Part shown: positions 11,201 through 24,900 of the stretch, one piece after another
Layout of the letters: each line of letters begins with the position of its first letter
Numbering within the stretch: the first letter of the stretch is position 1
Source: Dermacentor variabilis
Taxonomy: Eukaryota; Arthropoda; Arachnida; Ixodida; Ixodidae
Direction of reading: 5' to 3'
DNA length: 64,000 nucleotides
Assembly: GCF_050947875.1 (NCBI RefSeq)
Contig: NC_134570.1
Location: forward strand, 105,115,622 to 105,179,621
The notes under the pieces: model-generated
Told to the model about the DNA's origin: nothing
What the model saw: only the letters and a program-made list of their open reading frames with translations
The model's database searches: none
Made by a program: the position numbers and the translations under genes

Positions 11201-14200
11201 CGACACACCCAGGGACCCAAGTTAGTGTCAAAGAGGTTCGCCCAAGTATGGCACCCACACAATGACCCGAATTTGTGGTAACGGTGTTCACTGAAGAGCG
11301 CCTCATACACAAACGCACATACCCATTCACTAAAACTGAGATATAGGAGGTTCACATACGTGGTGATAAAAGTTGGGGAGAAAGAGGTTAATTGAAAAGC
11401 GCCAGATAAGCAGTATCGAATACCCTTCAACACAAGTTGGCATGAAATGGATTACCTCATCAGGGGCACATGCGCAATGTCACATATCCGTGACACAACT
11501 TGAACCAGCGACTGGCTTCGAATCGATGTTCCCTCATCAAACCAGCGCAATGCCCTAAACTATATAGCACGGACTACCCAGTGATACAATTTGGACGGAA
11601 AAAGGTTCGAGGCACCGACGTACCCACATCGCATTCAAAAAGAACAGTGTTTCTCCCCTTGCGTCGCGTCTTGACGTAAGCGCTTTCTAAAGCGGTAGTA
11701 TTCTTTGGCCATTTCAGGCAATTTCCTGGAGCGATGGCTGTATATGTTTCAAACTAGCCGTTTTCCCGCATACCTTGATAAATGGTGACAGTGACAAAAA
11801 ATTATCCGAGTGCCCTGAGGAACTTGATCGGGGGGAGCCGAAGGCTAGTCCGCTGTATAATGGGTGTTGCATCGGGCTTCTGCGTTGAGGGAACAGAGTT
11901 CGAAACCAATCATCGGGCCAACTGCGATTACTGAGTGTGTGGCATTGTGTTCAACGCTATTCAAGAAACATGTCTCACGCCGACATCAGTCACTGTGGAT
12001 GCGGAACTGAGTGGGTACCGCTGTTCAAAGAAACTATTCGACGCCGACCTAATGCATTGGATATGTACAACTCGGTTTTTTCTGGTCTTCAGTGAACATG
12101 TTCGATACCAATTTGTGTCACTAGGTCTGGGTGTTCTTCAGTGAACGTGTTTGACCCCAACTTTAGTAACTAGGTATATGTCACAGGGAATGTGCTACTC
12201 TACAGTAGACACTTTTAGCACTGCGTGCGCTGCATAAGCAACGCTGCTGCCTCTGTAAGAGCGCTACGTCCTGCATGCCGAGCATGTGCAGAACGCAACA
12301 CGAGCCGTACCCGGTGCGTACAGTGCCACAGCGGGCCCCTGCATCCTATTCTTGGGCAAGTATGTGAGGGACCTCGTGTGCTGCTTTCGTACTTCTAGTT
12401 TGTTCGTGACAGCGCGGGACCCATGGTTGTTTCCAAAATAGCCGGTACTGTGCCATAACCTGACCACGGATCTGACTAGGACGTTTGGATTAGCTTGACT
12501 GTTAGCAACAAGCGCTTAATTTTTATTTGCCAGATGACACAGCATGTTGCCGTACGTTTACGCATGTGAGCACTCCCGTCTACTAAATGCCCTATCGTGA
12601 GACGCGCTGCCACGTTGTGAAATGTGCTTCTGCGCCGAGTGCGCACCCTCATGGCGCAATGTTATAACTATCTAATGACAAAAGAGATCCCTTAAATTCA
12701 AATCGAACCCAAGTCACAAGTGCTCCTCAAGTACAGCAAGCAAACGCATTAGCAAGCTGCGCCACAAGTGCAACAGGTATCTACCGTTTTCAATGAACAC
12801 CTTTCGCGTCAGTGCTTTGGCGAACTGCGCCAAGAATGCACTCGGTGTGTCCGCTCTTCAATGAATCTCTGGCGAACTTGGTTCACTGAGTGCTCAAGTA
12901 TTACTGAGTGTTCAGCAAGCGAAGGAACGACTCAGTGTTCGCAGGCACCGGCGCACCACGCTTGTAGCCTCGGAGGGCACGGGCCGGCTTCTCAGCAGCG
13001 TCATTAGATGGCGAGTCAAGTCCAGAAAGAAGCGAGGGGGAGGAGACAAGTGCGTCATGCATTTCGGATGCCATGCGCAGGCTTCGCGGCGACCACGATA
13101 CGTGGCTGCCAGCGTTCATAGAAAACGCGAAAGAAGAGCCCCGTCTCAGTACACTCGTCATACATAGTTCTTTTCTACGGTGGCAATACGTTGTGTCGCT
13201 ATGTTGATTCAATGCTAACGCATCGCTGTCGACAGTGATCCGGAAAGGGGTTCCGCGAAACATTTTTTTTTTCTTGTGCAATCAGCATCTTTTGGAGAAC
13301 TTCACGCATTTTCTGGGAGGTATCTGCTTTTCTATGCAACCGTTGTGCTGCTAACATGGGTCCCTGGGCAGTCTATCCGTGGTCGATGCCTACGTCACCA
13401 TGCCGCTGTGCTGGGAAAACAGGGTCAGAAACCAACCGTCAGACCAAGTTGGGTAACTGGCTATGCCCCGCTTTTTAATGAACCTCGCTCCCTCTAAATT
13501 TACTTACTGAGTATGGGCCACTAGTTAGGTTCCGCTCTTGAATGAAGCTATTTTGGGCCAAATGGTGTTCGCTTAGCGTGTACCACGGGGTAAGCCCAGC
13601 TGTTCAATAAACACCTTTGTAACCAACTTGAAATCCCTGTGTATGTGCCACTGCGTCCATAGGCCGCCTCTTGAATGACAAAACTCATTTAAAAGAACAT
13701 ATCCCGTGTAAGGCGGAAGCAATGCCGCATCATGCATACTAGAATAATCTTGTCTGAAGATATTCTATTCACATGCGCGCCACGCGCAGACCTCGTGGTG
13801 CCGTCGCTATAGCGGGAAGCGCCAGAGAGAGTCGGCTGCGTACGCGATTCATGCATAACACGTCTCTGCGACGGCAATATGGCGCGTCAATACATTGCTT
13901 GAATGCTAATCGCCTTAACGTCGTCATTCATCTTGAGATGGGCTCTGCCAGAACAGTTCTTGATCGCCTCCGCATGCAACAACCGGAAGAATTAGCTCGT
14001 TTTGGTAGTTGGAGACTTATCATGCGAGGACATTCAGTGACCACAGAAATGCAACCGCCTTTGAACTTGACGAGTACGCGTGCGAAGGTGAAAAGCAGCT
14101 ACCGTATAGAGCAGCAAACAAAATAGAACATGGGACGAAACACCACACACTATGCTGTACATCTGGAGAGATGATTCCAATTATTACGCAATAGGCAGGC

Positions 14201-17200
14201 GCATCGTGAATCTCAACAACGATATCACTTGAACTGTGAAATGAAATTAAATCAAGTTGCACAGTTAACGTCCATTTGCAACTCAAGGGCTATGAATATA
14301 CGCCACAGCGTGAAACTGTGGTTCATATCGACCACCTGTATTTCGTTGAAGTGAAGCGTTCGCAAATGTTTTCAAATATTTTCTTTTAAAGGACAGAGAA
14401 ATGGTCAAGTTGAGATACGTTAGTGGCTGCAACAATTCGACTTAGGATACGCACTACGAAGGGACTGCGTCGCCATAAGGCGCTATTATATTTTTAACGC
14501 TTATCACCTTATGAAGGGTACGTCGATTTGTGGTTTGCTACAGTCAAAATGACTCGCAGTGCCAAGTGCGACTCTTGCTACTGTGTTGAAATTGTAGAAG
14601 GTGTTCGTCATGGGTGCGCATCATTCGGTACCCACACAATTTCTCTTGTAGCTCCCCTCCTCCCTTCTGTGAATTCATGCTATCCGTATTGCTCAGCAGA
14701 GTTATTATTACGACATTTGATTGTGGCAAGAAACAAATTCTCGTGTTCTGCTAGAACGTGTTGTTATTTAGTGTTGTTTTGTTGTCTTCTATTTTGCAAA
14801 GAGAAGAGTAATGCTATATCGAGCCAAGAACGGCGAGGAATAATAGTCATAGCCGTCAAAGTCACAAATGTTCTGAGTGGGAGTGCTTGGCAGGCACTGC
14901 AAAGCCGCAATCAATTTCTATGACCAACTTTATTCACTGAAACTCTAACTTGAAATTAAAGATGAAGAGCGCTCATGAATGAATGAGAAATATTTCGAAG
15001 TTCGCATTCATTTTCCACAATTTGCAATTCTGTCGCACTTTGTGGGATCTTAATACAGTGGAGTAAATATTTCGATAAGAAAAATAGCACAATCATGCTT
15101 TCCTTTTTTATTCTTACTGAAAACTGTACTTCCGTTTTCTTGCAATGCAAATATAGAAAAAGACAGCAGCCACAACGCACTCGTAATCTACATTTGACGA
15201 ACTTACTGCTGACCATAATTACTTTGTTTAGCGCAAAACATCGGACACAAGATGCAGGACAAGGCGTAAGAATTGTAAATTGGGAATGGGGAATGCGCGA
15301 ATTTTCTTACTGTTGAAGGGCCAGTTAAATGTTGTGCAAAAGAGTAGATTCATGATGTGGGAATTTTCTTCCAAGCACGCACGCAAAACTGTTCGCATTC
15401 TTCTCCCATTGCAGAAGTTTGGGACTTTTTCGCTGCGGGGTAAAGCTCCTGTCACGATCCACCCGGGTTCGTGAACCAGGCAGGGCTCGAAGGACCCTCT
15501 GTTAGACAGACGCTCCGCGTGGTGGGGATGAACGGTGACTGACGGCCGAGCAGCTTATTGCGCGGTGACCAATGTTGCCTACCGAGTCTGGCAGGCCACC
15601 GAGCCTGGCGGGCCAACGAAGATTATGCCTGAGAGCGCGCCCCATGCTTGCTACACCCCCTTAGCCCCAGTTTGTTTGTTGACAACAAAATAAACATCCC
15701 AGTTCAATGTATGAGCCTCTACCTCCGTCCAAGCTGGGTCGACGGTGCCTGCTACCCAGGCGAGAAACGTTCCGATGGCCTACGCGGTCGAATACTCCGC
15801 CAGGGCACCGGTGTTGACGGGCTAGGTGTGGCAATGCTGGGTGCTGCATGAGCCAGCCTCGCTCCACCCGGAGGGTCCGCGCTGGTCAGCCTTGTGAGTG
15901 CTGCCGGACTTGACACCGGCCCAACGGCCGCCGCACAGCTGGCAACGCTTGCCGCTTACGAGGTGGCTGGCGCTCCGTTAGAAGTGACTGGTGTTGCCGC
16001 TAATCCTCCAGCGGGCTTGAAGTCTCAAGGGGCAGCCGAGGGTGCTAGCTAGGTCCCCAGGCAAGGCCTAACGTGGTCGGCGTGTCTGTGCCACGTGGCC
16101 CCGTCTAGCATGCCGACAAGCAGCGATGAGACGCTGGCAGGAGACACCACCTGTCCAGCGGACCAGGGTGGACTAGGACCGAAGTTCCTGGTGAAAACTT
16201 GAGCTTCCGACTGCGGCAAAGGCCTCGGTCAGCAGCCAGCTTCTGTTTCAGCTGCTTCATGAGCACTGTGGATCGGAGGTCTAGATGCAGGGCGTACAAG
16301 GTTGTCTTGACCATCCGCCCCAGCATGAGCTCCCAGGGCGTACAGCCAGTGACATCGTGGGGCGTGGTCCGGTGCTGAAACAGTATCTGGGAAATCTGCG
16401 TCCGGAAATCCCCAGTCTGGCTCTACTTGAGCTTGTCCTTGATGGCTTGAACCACCCGCTCAGCTGCACCGTTTGAAGCAGCGTGGTACGACGCAACCAT
16501 CATGCGGCGGATTCCGTTTTTTGTCAGCCAGGCCAGGTACTCTGTGCTGGCGAACGCAGAACCATTGTAGAACACGATGACGTCCGGCGACCCCGGGGCA
16601 GTGAAGACCTGTCGTAGCGCTGCAATGGTCGCGCCTGCTAATGGAGTGGTGACAGGTAGAACCTCCACCCATTTCGAGAAGGCGTCCGCGGCCACCATGA
16701 AGAAATGGTCCTTGAAGGGCCCCCCCAAAATCCTCATGCATGCGGGTCCAGGGTCTCTGTGGGGACGGCCAGTGGGCGATTTCCACATGACCCGAAGCCC
16801 GCTAATGCTCCTGGCAGATTTGGAAGCTCTCCACCATGTGAGCGATGTCCTGCTCCAGGCCAGGCCACCAACCATGGGCTGGGCCACCATCTTGGTCTTT
16901 TCCATGCCAGGATGACCATCGTGCAGCAAGTGCAGCAGCCTGGACCGGAGACCTTTTGGGATGACCACCATGGAACCCTACAGTAGGCAGCCCTGCTGCA
17001 AGCTCAGCTCGCCGGCCTTGTGGCTATACGCCTGCAGAAGAATTCTTCCCCATGGGACACCGCCTTGACCACCTGAGACAGGACTGCGTCCCGGCTGGTC
17101 GCTTGGGCAGATCAGTAGAGTACCTCTGGGTACGCCTGCTCCAGCGTGAGCACTTCATGAGGCACCTCTGGCAGAGGCAGGTGGCTCAGGGTATCAGCAG

Positions 17201-20200
17201 GTCCCAAGTCTCTTCCCGGACGGTAAACTAGTTGGTAACTGTAAGCTGCCAGCCTCAAGGCCCAGCGTACCACTTGCGGTGATGCCTGCACGGGAACTGC
17301 CTTGTCAGGCCCCAGCAGCCCCAACAGCGGCTTGTGCTCAGTGACGGCCTCGAACTTCCAGCCTCACAAACACTGGTGGAAGCGTTCGACACCGAACATG
17401 AGGGCCAGGCCTTCCTTGTCCAGCTAGCTGTAGTGTTGCTCTGCTGCATGAAGCCGATGAGAAGCAAAGAACACAGGGCGTTCCTGGCCATCCTTGTCCT
17501 GGTGTGCCAGGACGGCTCCGACGCCGTACAGCGACGCATCTACGGCCATTATGACAGGCTTGGCAGGATCGAAGTGTACCCGCACTGGAGCCTTGGTGAT
17601 TAGCTCCTTGCTGCGCTAGAAAGCCCGGCCCTGCTCCTTCTTCCAGACCCATTGCTGATCTTCTCGTAGCCCTGCCTGGAGCCCTGCCACGGAATAATTT
17701 GAGCCTGCTGCCGCATGCTCCCGCCCGCACCCTTGCGACGGCTACCCTGGCCGCGGGCTTGTGCGGTACCTGACCTTGAACCAGGCTGCTGCTGTTTGCT
17801 GTTCGTCCTGCCCTTCGGCATACCCGTGCCAGGTGCTCAGTTTTCCCGCACGTGAAGCATTATGCTTGAGACAACTGGCATTGTGAGAGGGAGTGCGGGC
17901 ACCCTCAGAGCGACGGCAGGTACTGCCCTTTGTCGCCAACTTGTTGATCGCCGCTTTCGCCGACGATGAGCCAGTCGCACGGGCAATCTCGCCGGTGTGC
18001 TTGGCGGCAGCTTCTATTTCCAGCGCTGCCTTAACGGCGTCGTCGCGAAGGGTCGGGAAGCTACAGGAGTCGCGTCTGCATGACGGGGTTGTTGATGCCG
18101 CAGACGAAACGGTCCTGGAGCAGCTAGTCCAGCTGGTCCCCGAAACCGCAGACACTGGCTCACGCTCGTAGCACAGCAATGAATTGCCCGAGGGTCTCTC
18201 CCTCCCGGCGGCTCCGATTGTTGAAGCGGAAACGCTCCATTAGTGTGGACGGTGCTGGGTTGAAATGCGAGCGCAGTATAGCGAGCAGCTCACCCTACGC
18301 CTTAACATTCGGCGTGGCTGCCTTGAGAAGGTACAGCAGGAGACCGAAGACGCGGGTATCGCAGCTGGCCAGGAAAATGTCCCGCTGTTTGGCCTCGGGT
18401 GTGTCGTTTCTCCCTCAAACGGCTCGAGCCTTCCGTAGATCGGCATGGCGGCAGCAACGGGGTGGGGCGGTTTTTCCCCGCTCGCGGTAGCATGGGTCAA
18501 TCCGTGGGTACTCGTCGCCAGTGTCACGATCCGCCCGGGTTCGTGAACGGGGGAGGGCTCGAGGCACCCTCCGTGAGATGGACGCTCCGCAGAGTGGCCG
18601 TGATGAACGCCGAGCAGCTGTGCTAGTCGGTGTTTATTAGTGCGGCGACCAATGTTGCCTACCGAGCCTGGCGGGTCAACGAAGATTATGCCCTAAGGGC
18701 GTCACATGCTTGTTACCCGCCTTCTATACCAAATTTCGCATTATAGGCCTATGCATTATTATTGGGTTGTTTCTTGTTGCTCGATAGTATTACCTTGTAC
18801 ACCGAACGAGTCAACAAAACTTATCCGCTCGCACCAGTAAGCTTTCTGTACTGCGAAGGGCTTCATTTATTGATCTAGACATGTTCAACACAAAGTAGTC
18901 AATATCTTTCTAAATCTTCCACTTTCTTTATTAAAACGACTTGAGACTTGTTCTGTGTAGGCAAACCACAAGATAGGCGGTAGAGAAATGCGGTCGAGAA
19001 AGTAAAACATGGAACGTATGCGCTTTCTCTGTCAAGTTTTCTACGTAGTTTCCTTTCAGTCCTTCGTCCCCTTTTTTACGTGTCGCAGTGCAGCTAACAG
19101 GACGTCCATGTGCTTAAGCTCCCTGTCTTTCCTTGTATTTTCTGTCTCTTTCTCTAAGTAGCGATCAAGCGCACTCTCATTCTTGTGTCACTCTTGTAAT
19201 TAGCGATAAACACGACTGCCCAAGCGCATCAAACTGTGACTTCCAAGAACGAATGATCGCTAAGGCTGTCATATACTCTCGTGCTATATATGCGTATGCA
19301 GCCGAATGTGCAGAACATCGGGCTACTGCGCTAGGAGACCCCGGCTCAAGTACCATCGCTGGCCACGTAGCCATTCTTTTTCTACCTAGGCCTCAAGCGA
19401 GTCCAGCAAAGAACCCAATTACCTACCAGCTGATCGCAAAGCGGCTGTTCAGAGGCGAACAATATTTCCCATTTAAGGCCACGATGTGGCGTAGAAGGCG
19501 CCACGATTAGGCATCCCAACAATATTCATCGAGATTGGCCACCTTGGGGTATACAAATGCAGAGACCAGATGATGTCGCGGGCGAAGGAACTGCTCCCAA
19601 CCAAACCGGCTGTAGCGCGTATGCAAGTGCATCCCTGAGTCCAGTACTGACGACGACGAGAAAAAAACACGGGAAGGTAGCTAAAGAATGCTTCGAATTT
19701 AAATATCCTAATGTGACACAAAAACGTAAAATTTGGTCGCCTTACCGCCTCGTCCCGTGGAGCACGCGAGCGTGATCCATACCAGGAAGAGCGTCCAGAG
19801 GATGCGGTCCAAGAATGCCGCAAGGAGCGCGACGCCCGCTGACACGGGATTCGGGCTTCTGTACCAGGCGAACTTCACAAATACGCAGAACAGACAGCAG
19901 GCCACGGACCCGTACCAGCAAACCTGCTGGAACCGCTGGAGAAATGAAGGCGAAACACACATCACTCAGAGGCCCAGTGCGGAATCTCACAAATGTGCAT
20001 GCCACGAGGACCGCAGTAATAAACTGGCTTGTAACACGTGGTTTCCCTCAGTCAGGAATTTGTCTTGCGCGAAGTCCCTTTCGTAAGCAAAACGAGAATG
20101 AACCATAGGCTGGTGCTGCGAGACACAACTTGTGCGAAAACGCGCAACTACTGATGCATCATTATTGTAATTTATTTTTCCCTTAAGGGCCTTTTACAGG

Positions 20201-21893
20201 TCATTACATCGAGAATTCCCCAAAAAAGGCATGTCATAAAACGAATACCATAATTATCGGAAAGGCAGCCATTTCCCAAACAAATAAATACGCAGCGATT
20301 ACAACCAAGGAGATTTCTGAAGTTATTATAGGGTACAGTAATAACAGCAGTGGGAAATTAAAGCAAGCAGAAAGTGCCGATACATAAGGAGGAGGAGCAA
20401 AATATAAAAAAAACAAAAAAATTAAAAATATTGCAACTACACCTGGAAATACGCTTACGCATTAAGGAAGGCTGAAGCGAGTATTTGCACCTTACAGGTG
20501 CTGAGAAATATGATACTAACATGAACTCACCGGGACCGTCGTCGCTCGTGGCTACGTCGTTCTTTTTGTTAACACGTGATCTGGGTCTCAATTCCCGGCC
20601 CGGCTGAACTTAGGCTGATTTCGTTACACTTCGAGTAACCATAAGTACAATGTACGAAAAGTTTTCAGTACTGTATAAAACATTCGCCAAGATAATTTCC
20701 AACAGAATCAGGGCAACACGTGATATCAATAACCAAGAGGACACGCTGGCTTCAAGAAGAGATATTCTACGTCACATTCATGTCACCAATCAGGTAATCG
20801 ACAAATTTATAGACTACAGTAAACTTCCCTATATTGAATTTCATACAATATGAAAATGCATTTGATTCATTTGAGTTACCAGCAGTCACAGAGACATCGC
20901 GTAATCAAGTAGTAGAGGAGGCATACGTGAATATCTTGTGAAATATCTACAAAGATCCACAGCTAATTCGGTTCCCCACAACAAAAATAGAACGTTACTT
21001 ATCAAGAAAGCGGTCAGGAAAGGAGACAATCTCTCCAATACTATTCACTGCATGCTTAAAAAAATATTCAAATTATTAGACTGGGAAGGCTTAGAAGGGA
21101 GGTTCGACGGCGAATATCTCAATAACCTTCACTTTTCACATGACATTGCCCTCTTCAGCAGCACTGTGGCCGTGTTACGATAAATGGTTTAGGACCTTGA
21201 GAAAGTGTAAGAGTGGAGCTTAAGATAACTATGCAGAAGACAAGGATAATGTTCAATAGTATGGCAATGGAACAAGAATTAAGGATAGCTAGTCAGCCTC
21301 TAGAGTCTGTACAGCAGTACGTTTATCTAGGTCAATCGCTCACAAGGGACCCTGATTCTGAGTAGGAAACTTACAGACAAAGAAAAATGCGTTGGAGCAC
21401 ATACGGCAGGCATTACTAAATCTGAGTGGGAGCTTACCACCGTCATTGCAAAGAAGTGTACAGTCGTTGCATTCCACCGGTGCTAACATTTGGGGCAGAA
21501 ACTTGGAGGTCAACAAAGCGGGAGAACAATGAAGGTTAGGATTGCGCAAAGGGCGATGGAACGAAAAATATTAGGCCTTATGTTTAAAGACATTAAGAGA
21601 ACGGTTTTGATCGGAAAGCAAACGGGAAAAGCCGATATTCAAGATGACATTAAGGGGAAAGAATGGAGCTGCGCAGGACATGTAATGCGTAGGGCAGATA
21701 ACCGGTGCACCATTATAGTTACACAAAATGGGTGCCAAGGGAAGGAAAGCGTGGTGGAGGACGGCAGAAAACTAGGTGGTGCGATAAAACTGGGAAATTC
21801 CCAAGCGCCAATCACCTAGCGCAAGACAGGGGTAATCGAAGATGGCAGGGAAAGGCCTTCGTCGTGCAGTGAAATTAAAAATAAGTTGCTTAC

Positions 21894-21959
<66 letters not shown>

Positions 21960-24900
21960 GTTCGGAAACGCCGAACATAATTCGCGCGAGACGCATAGCG
22001 CCCTCTCTCGGCAAGCTTAACTGGACGGCCAACGGAGCCTAAAGATATACTGTATAACTCGAAACAGCACAGTTATGCATTCCGAATTTGTTATAGTTTT
22101 TAAAGAAAGACTCATTTGGGAACACATTTCTAAATGTGAAAATCAGTAGGTACCTGAGCAGCTTCAACCTTTAATTGGGCCCTACTTTGTGTTCTAGAAG
22201 AGCCAACGACTGAATTTGGCAAGTTTCAAAGTTTTTTACTAAACTAAAAGGGCCATATTACCAACAAAAAAAAAATACGTGGATACTCGTGACTTCACGG
22301 TGACGTGCCAGCACTGGGAATGCCCACCCACAAATCATGCAATGCAACTAGTAATGGGTCATCATGTACTCTTACTATATTTTAATAACCAACCCTTAAA
22401 AATAAATTATCGAAATGTAGCTTTTTTAAGCGTGCGTAGCGTCTTCGCATGTGAGGGTTGTTTCAGCGGTACCTTGGATATCTTCCTTTCCTTGAAGTCG
22501 TCTAAGACGAGATACGTCATGCAGCCGCCGAAGTAGCACACGGCGTGGTAGTAGGGCCGGATGTAGTATTCGTCCAGAGTTCGCAGCATGACGCTGAAAT
22601 TCAAAGAGATTAAAGAATTCGGAAAGAATAAAGGTACAACTCTACAGCAGGGGGAACACTGTCACTGCGATTAGTGAAGGAGTATAGACCCCTTTCGCTA
22701 CTTACAAACACAGGGCCTGAACGGCTTGCGGTTTTGCTCACTGACGTAGCCCGCTAAATGTGGCGAGCAAGAAAGGCATAGGCGGCTATATCGCCTAGCA
22801 GGACTGCGTTAAAATCTAAGCCTGCAGACTTTCATCACTTTTCCTGTGTACATATAACGACTATTTTACAAGTCGACGCTGCCGCAAGTTATACAAAACT
22901 CTTGTATGTTAGTCTTGAGGCGTGATGTGCATGTCTTTTATCTCAAAACTTTCAAAATAGATTTCAGGCGTAGTGAAACAGCTCATAAACGTGCTTTGTG
23001 CTCCGGCGCAGTAGATTGAAATGTCCGTGGCCGGAAGTTTGTTGGCCCCGCACTTTCGCTGCTATTATCAGGCCCAGCCAGCTATACTCGCGGACAACTT
23101 CACCTGGCTTTGAAGGGAAAGCTACGGAGGCCAATCGCGCACAACTGAGAACGCTTCTGAACAGAGGCCCACGTTTTAATCTACGTTAGTTTAGGCTGGG
23201 TGAGATAAAACATAAGCAGCTTAATAGCAACAGTTGAACAAGACAGAACACATCACCGAGTGTAAATGTTTACATATTTTGCGGCGTTTCCCTTCCCCGT
23301 CTGCGTAAAAGCGAAACTGTCGCAAGTGGAAGCTGCGTCGCTTCAGCGTCTCTCCCGACAAACCAAAAGCGCTGTCAAACGCGGCCGGACTGCTTGTGCA
23401 GTCACGCATGCGCAGCAGTCACGCGCCCGTAGCTTTCCCTTCATAGCCACAGAAAGTTGGCCGCTAGTACAGTCTTGCGAAAACAAAAACAAAAAACAAA
23501 AAAAAAAACGCGAGACTGCTGCGATGCTAATAGAGGGTTCGGTGAATTTTCCCCGCGCTGCGAGCAGTGACCGCATTTACTTTTAGTTGGCAGTGATCTT
23601 CAATACTTACTCTGCAATCGAGCCTGGGAAGATCATAAACGGCGACAGCTGAAGGACTGCAACGACACACGTCCCAGCAATGCAGCCCAGAAGAGATAGA
23701 AGGGCGAATGCTCCGACTGTAAGTGTCCTGCGCCTGCGCATCAAGTGTCCTTGTCAAACGACATCGACAGAATTGTTCTAAGTGTGGAACTTTTCTAGCA
23801 AACAATAAACGATTATTTGAAAGAATGGTTGAGCCTTGAGTATCTAATCCCGTATTTACACATGTAAAAAGGAATGCACGGTAAATAAACCTATCTTAAG
23901 TAAAGCTTATCCATCTCGCTGCTTTCTGCATTGATGAATTTATTTGATCACCCGTAATTTTGTACTTTAGATTAGAAACTGTCATTTACTTTGTGCAGGA
24001 TTCTTTGCAGGTATGCTTACATTTCCATCTTCCTTTTAGAAGTAAACCAATCGTGAATAACACTACGATTATTTCTTTACATATTCAACTGCGTCACGAA
24101 TAGACTCTGCAAGCTGCAAGCAAAAGCACTCATATAGTCAAAACATTCGTGCAGTAGGCTTATGCGCGATAGGATCGTATTGCTGTATGAGCATTCAGTG
24201 CCGCAGTGTAAGCAATTATTTCAAATTTACAAAACTAAAGTACTGGCGTGCTTGTGTAAGGTCGCTTTCATTTGAATCTGACAACTTTGAGAACAGATCC
24301 CGTAGCGCTTTTGAGTCACTCTCTTAATTTGCACACGTAACAAGCAGACGTATAAAACATTTTTAATAGATATTTCCATGCACTGTAACAAGTAAAATAC
24401 CTCCAATGCATATTTTACGTATGCGGCTTTTCCCATTATGATGTTGCTTTTTTCAATGAGCTCACCGTTTGAATATCAGCAGCGTAACAAGAGAGACGAC
24501 GAACAGCTGGAAATCCGTCGACAGGTACCACACGTGCGGTATGACATTCTGGCACGAGGAAAAATGGGATATTGCACATAAACAAAGTTCACTTTTATTA
24601 TCACAGAGAGAGAGTGGGGCGCTTGGCTTGTGCCTACTCCCTTGGCCCGTCTAAAGTTCGCGCTTGTTAAACAAGCCAATAGGAACCCCCTAAATCAGCA
24701 ATAGGTATCATTAGGACCCAGAACGCTTTTTAACGAAACACACCGATTTTTTCTGGCGTGTGTTTAGTCACCTGCATTCTACTAAGGGTGATTCACGGGC
24801 ATCACGAGAGAGAGAGAAGGAGTTGGGGACCGGTACATTGAAAATGACCGGGTACGGGAAAGGTAAGGTTGGTATTTACCTCCGAAATAATGTTCGATGG

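Larger units (their letters stand above)
15450..18717 (-). mobile_element. Internally deleted Ty3/Gypsy element with both LTRs
   Basis: Direct LTRs at 15450-15655 (3') and 18522-18717 (5') flank 2.9 kb carrying Gag, RNase H and integrase remnants in Gypsy order on the minus strand. Just inside the 5' LTR is TGGCGACGAG, a plausible tRNA primer site. Just before the 3' LTR is a purine tract (CTAAGGGGG). Protease and most of the reverse transcriptase are absent. It lies in sense orientation in the intron between exons 13 and 14. No convincing target-site duplication was found. Confidence 0.85.

Noticed and set aside
15450..18717. Target-site duplication around the first Gypsy element (ctcc versus cgcc)
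   Set aside because: Four bases with one mismatch is not better than chance.
21772..22042. Frames encoding long Asn or Leu runs
   Set aside because: They are translations of the (ATT)n microsatellite.
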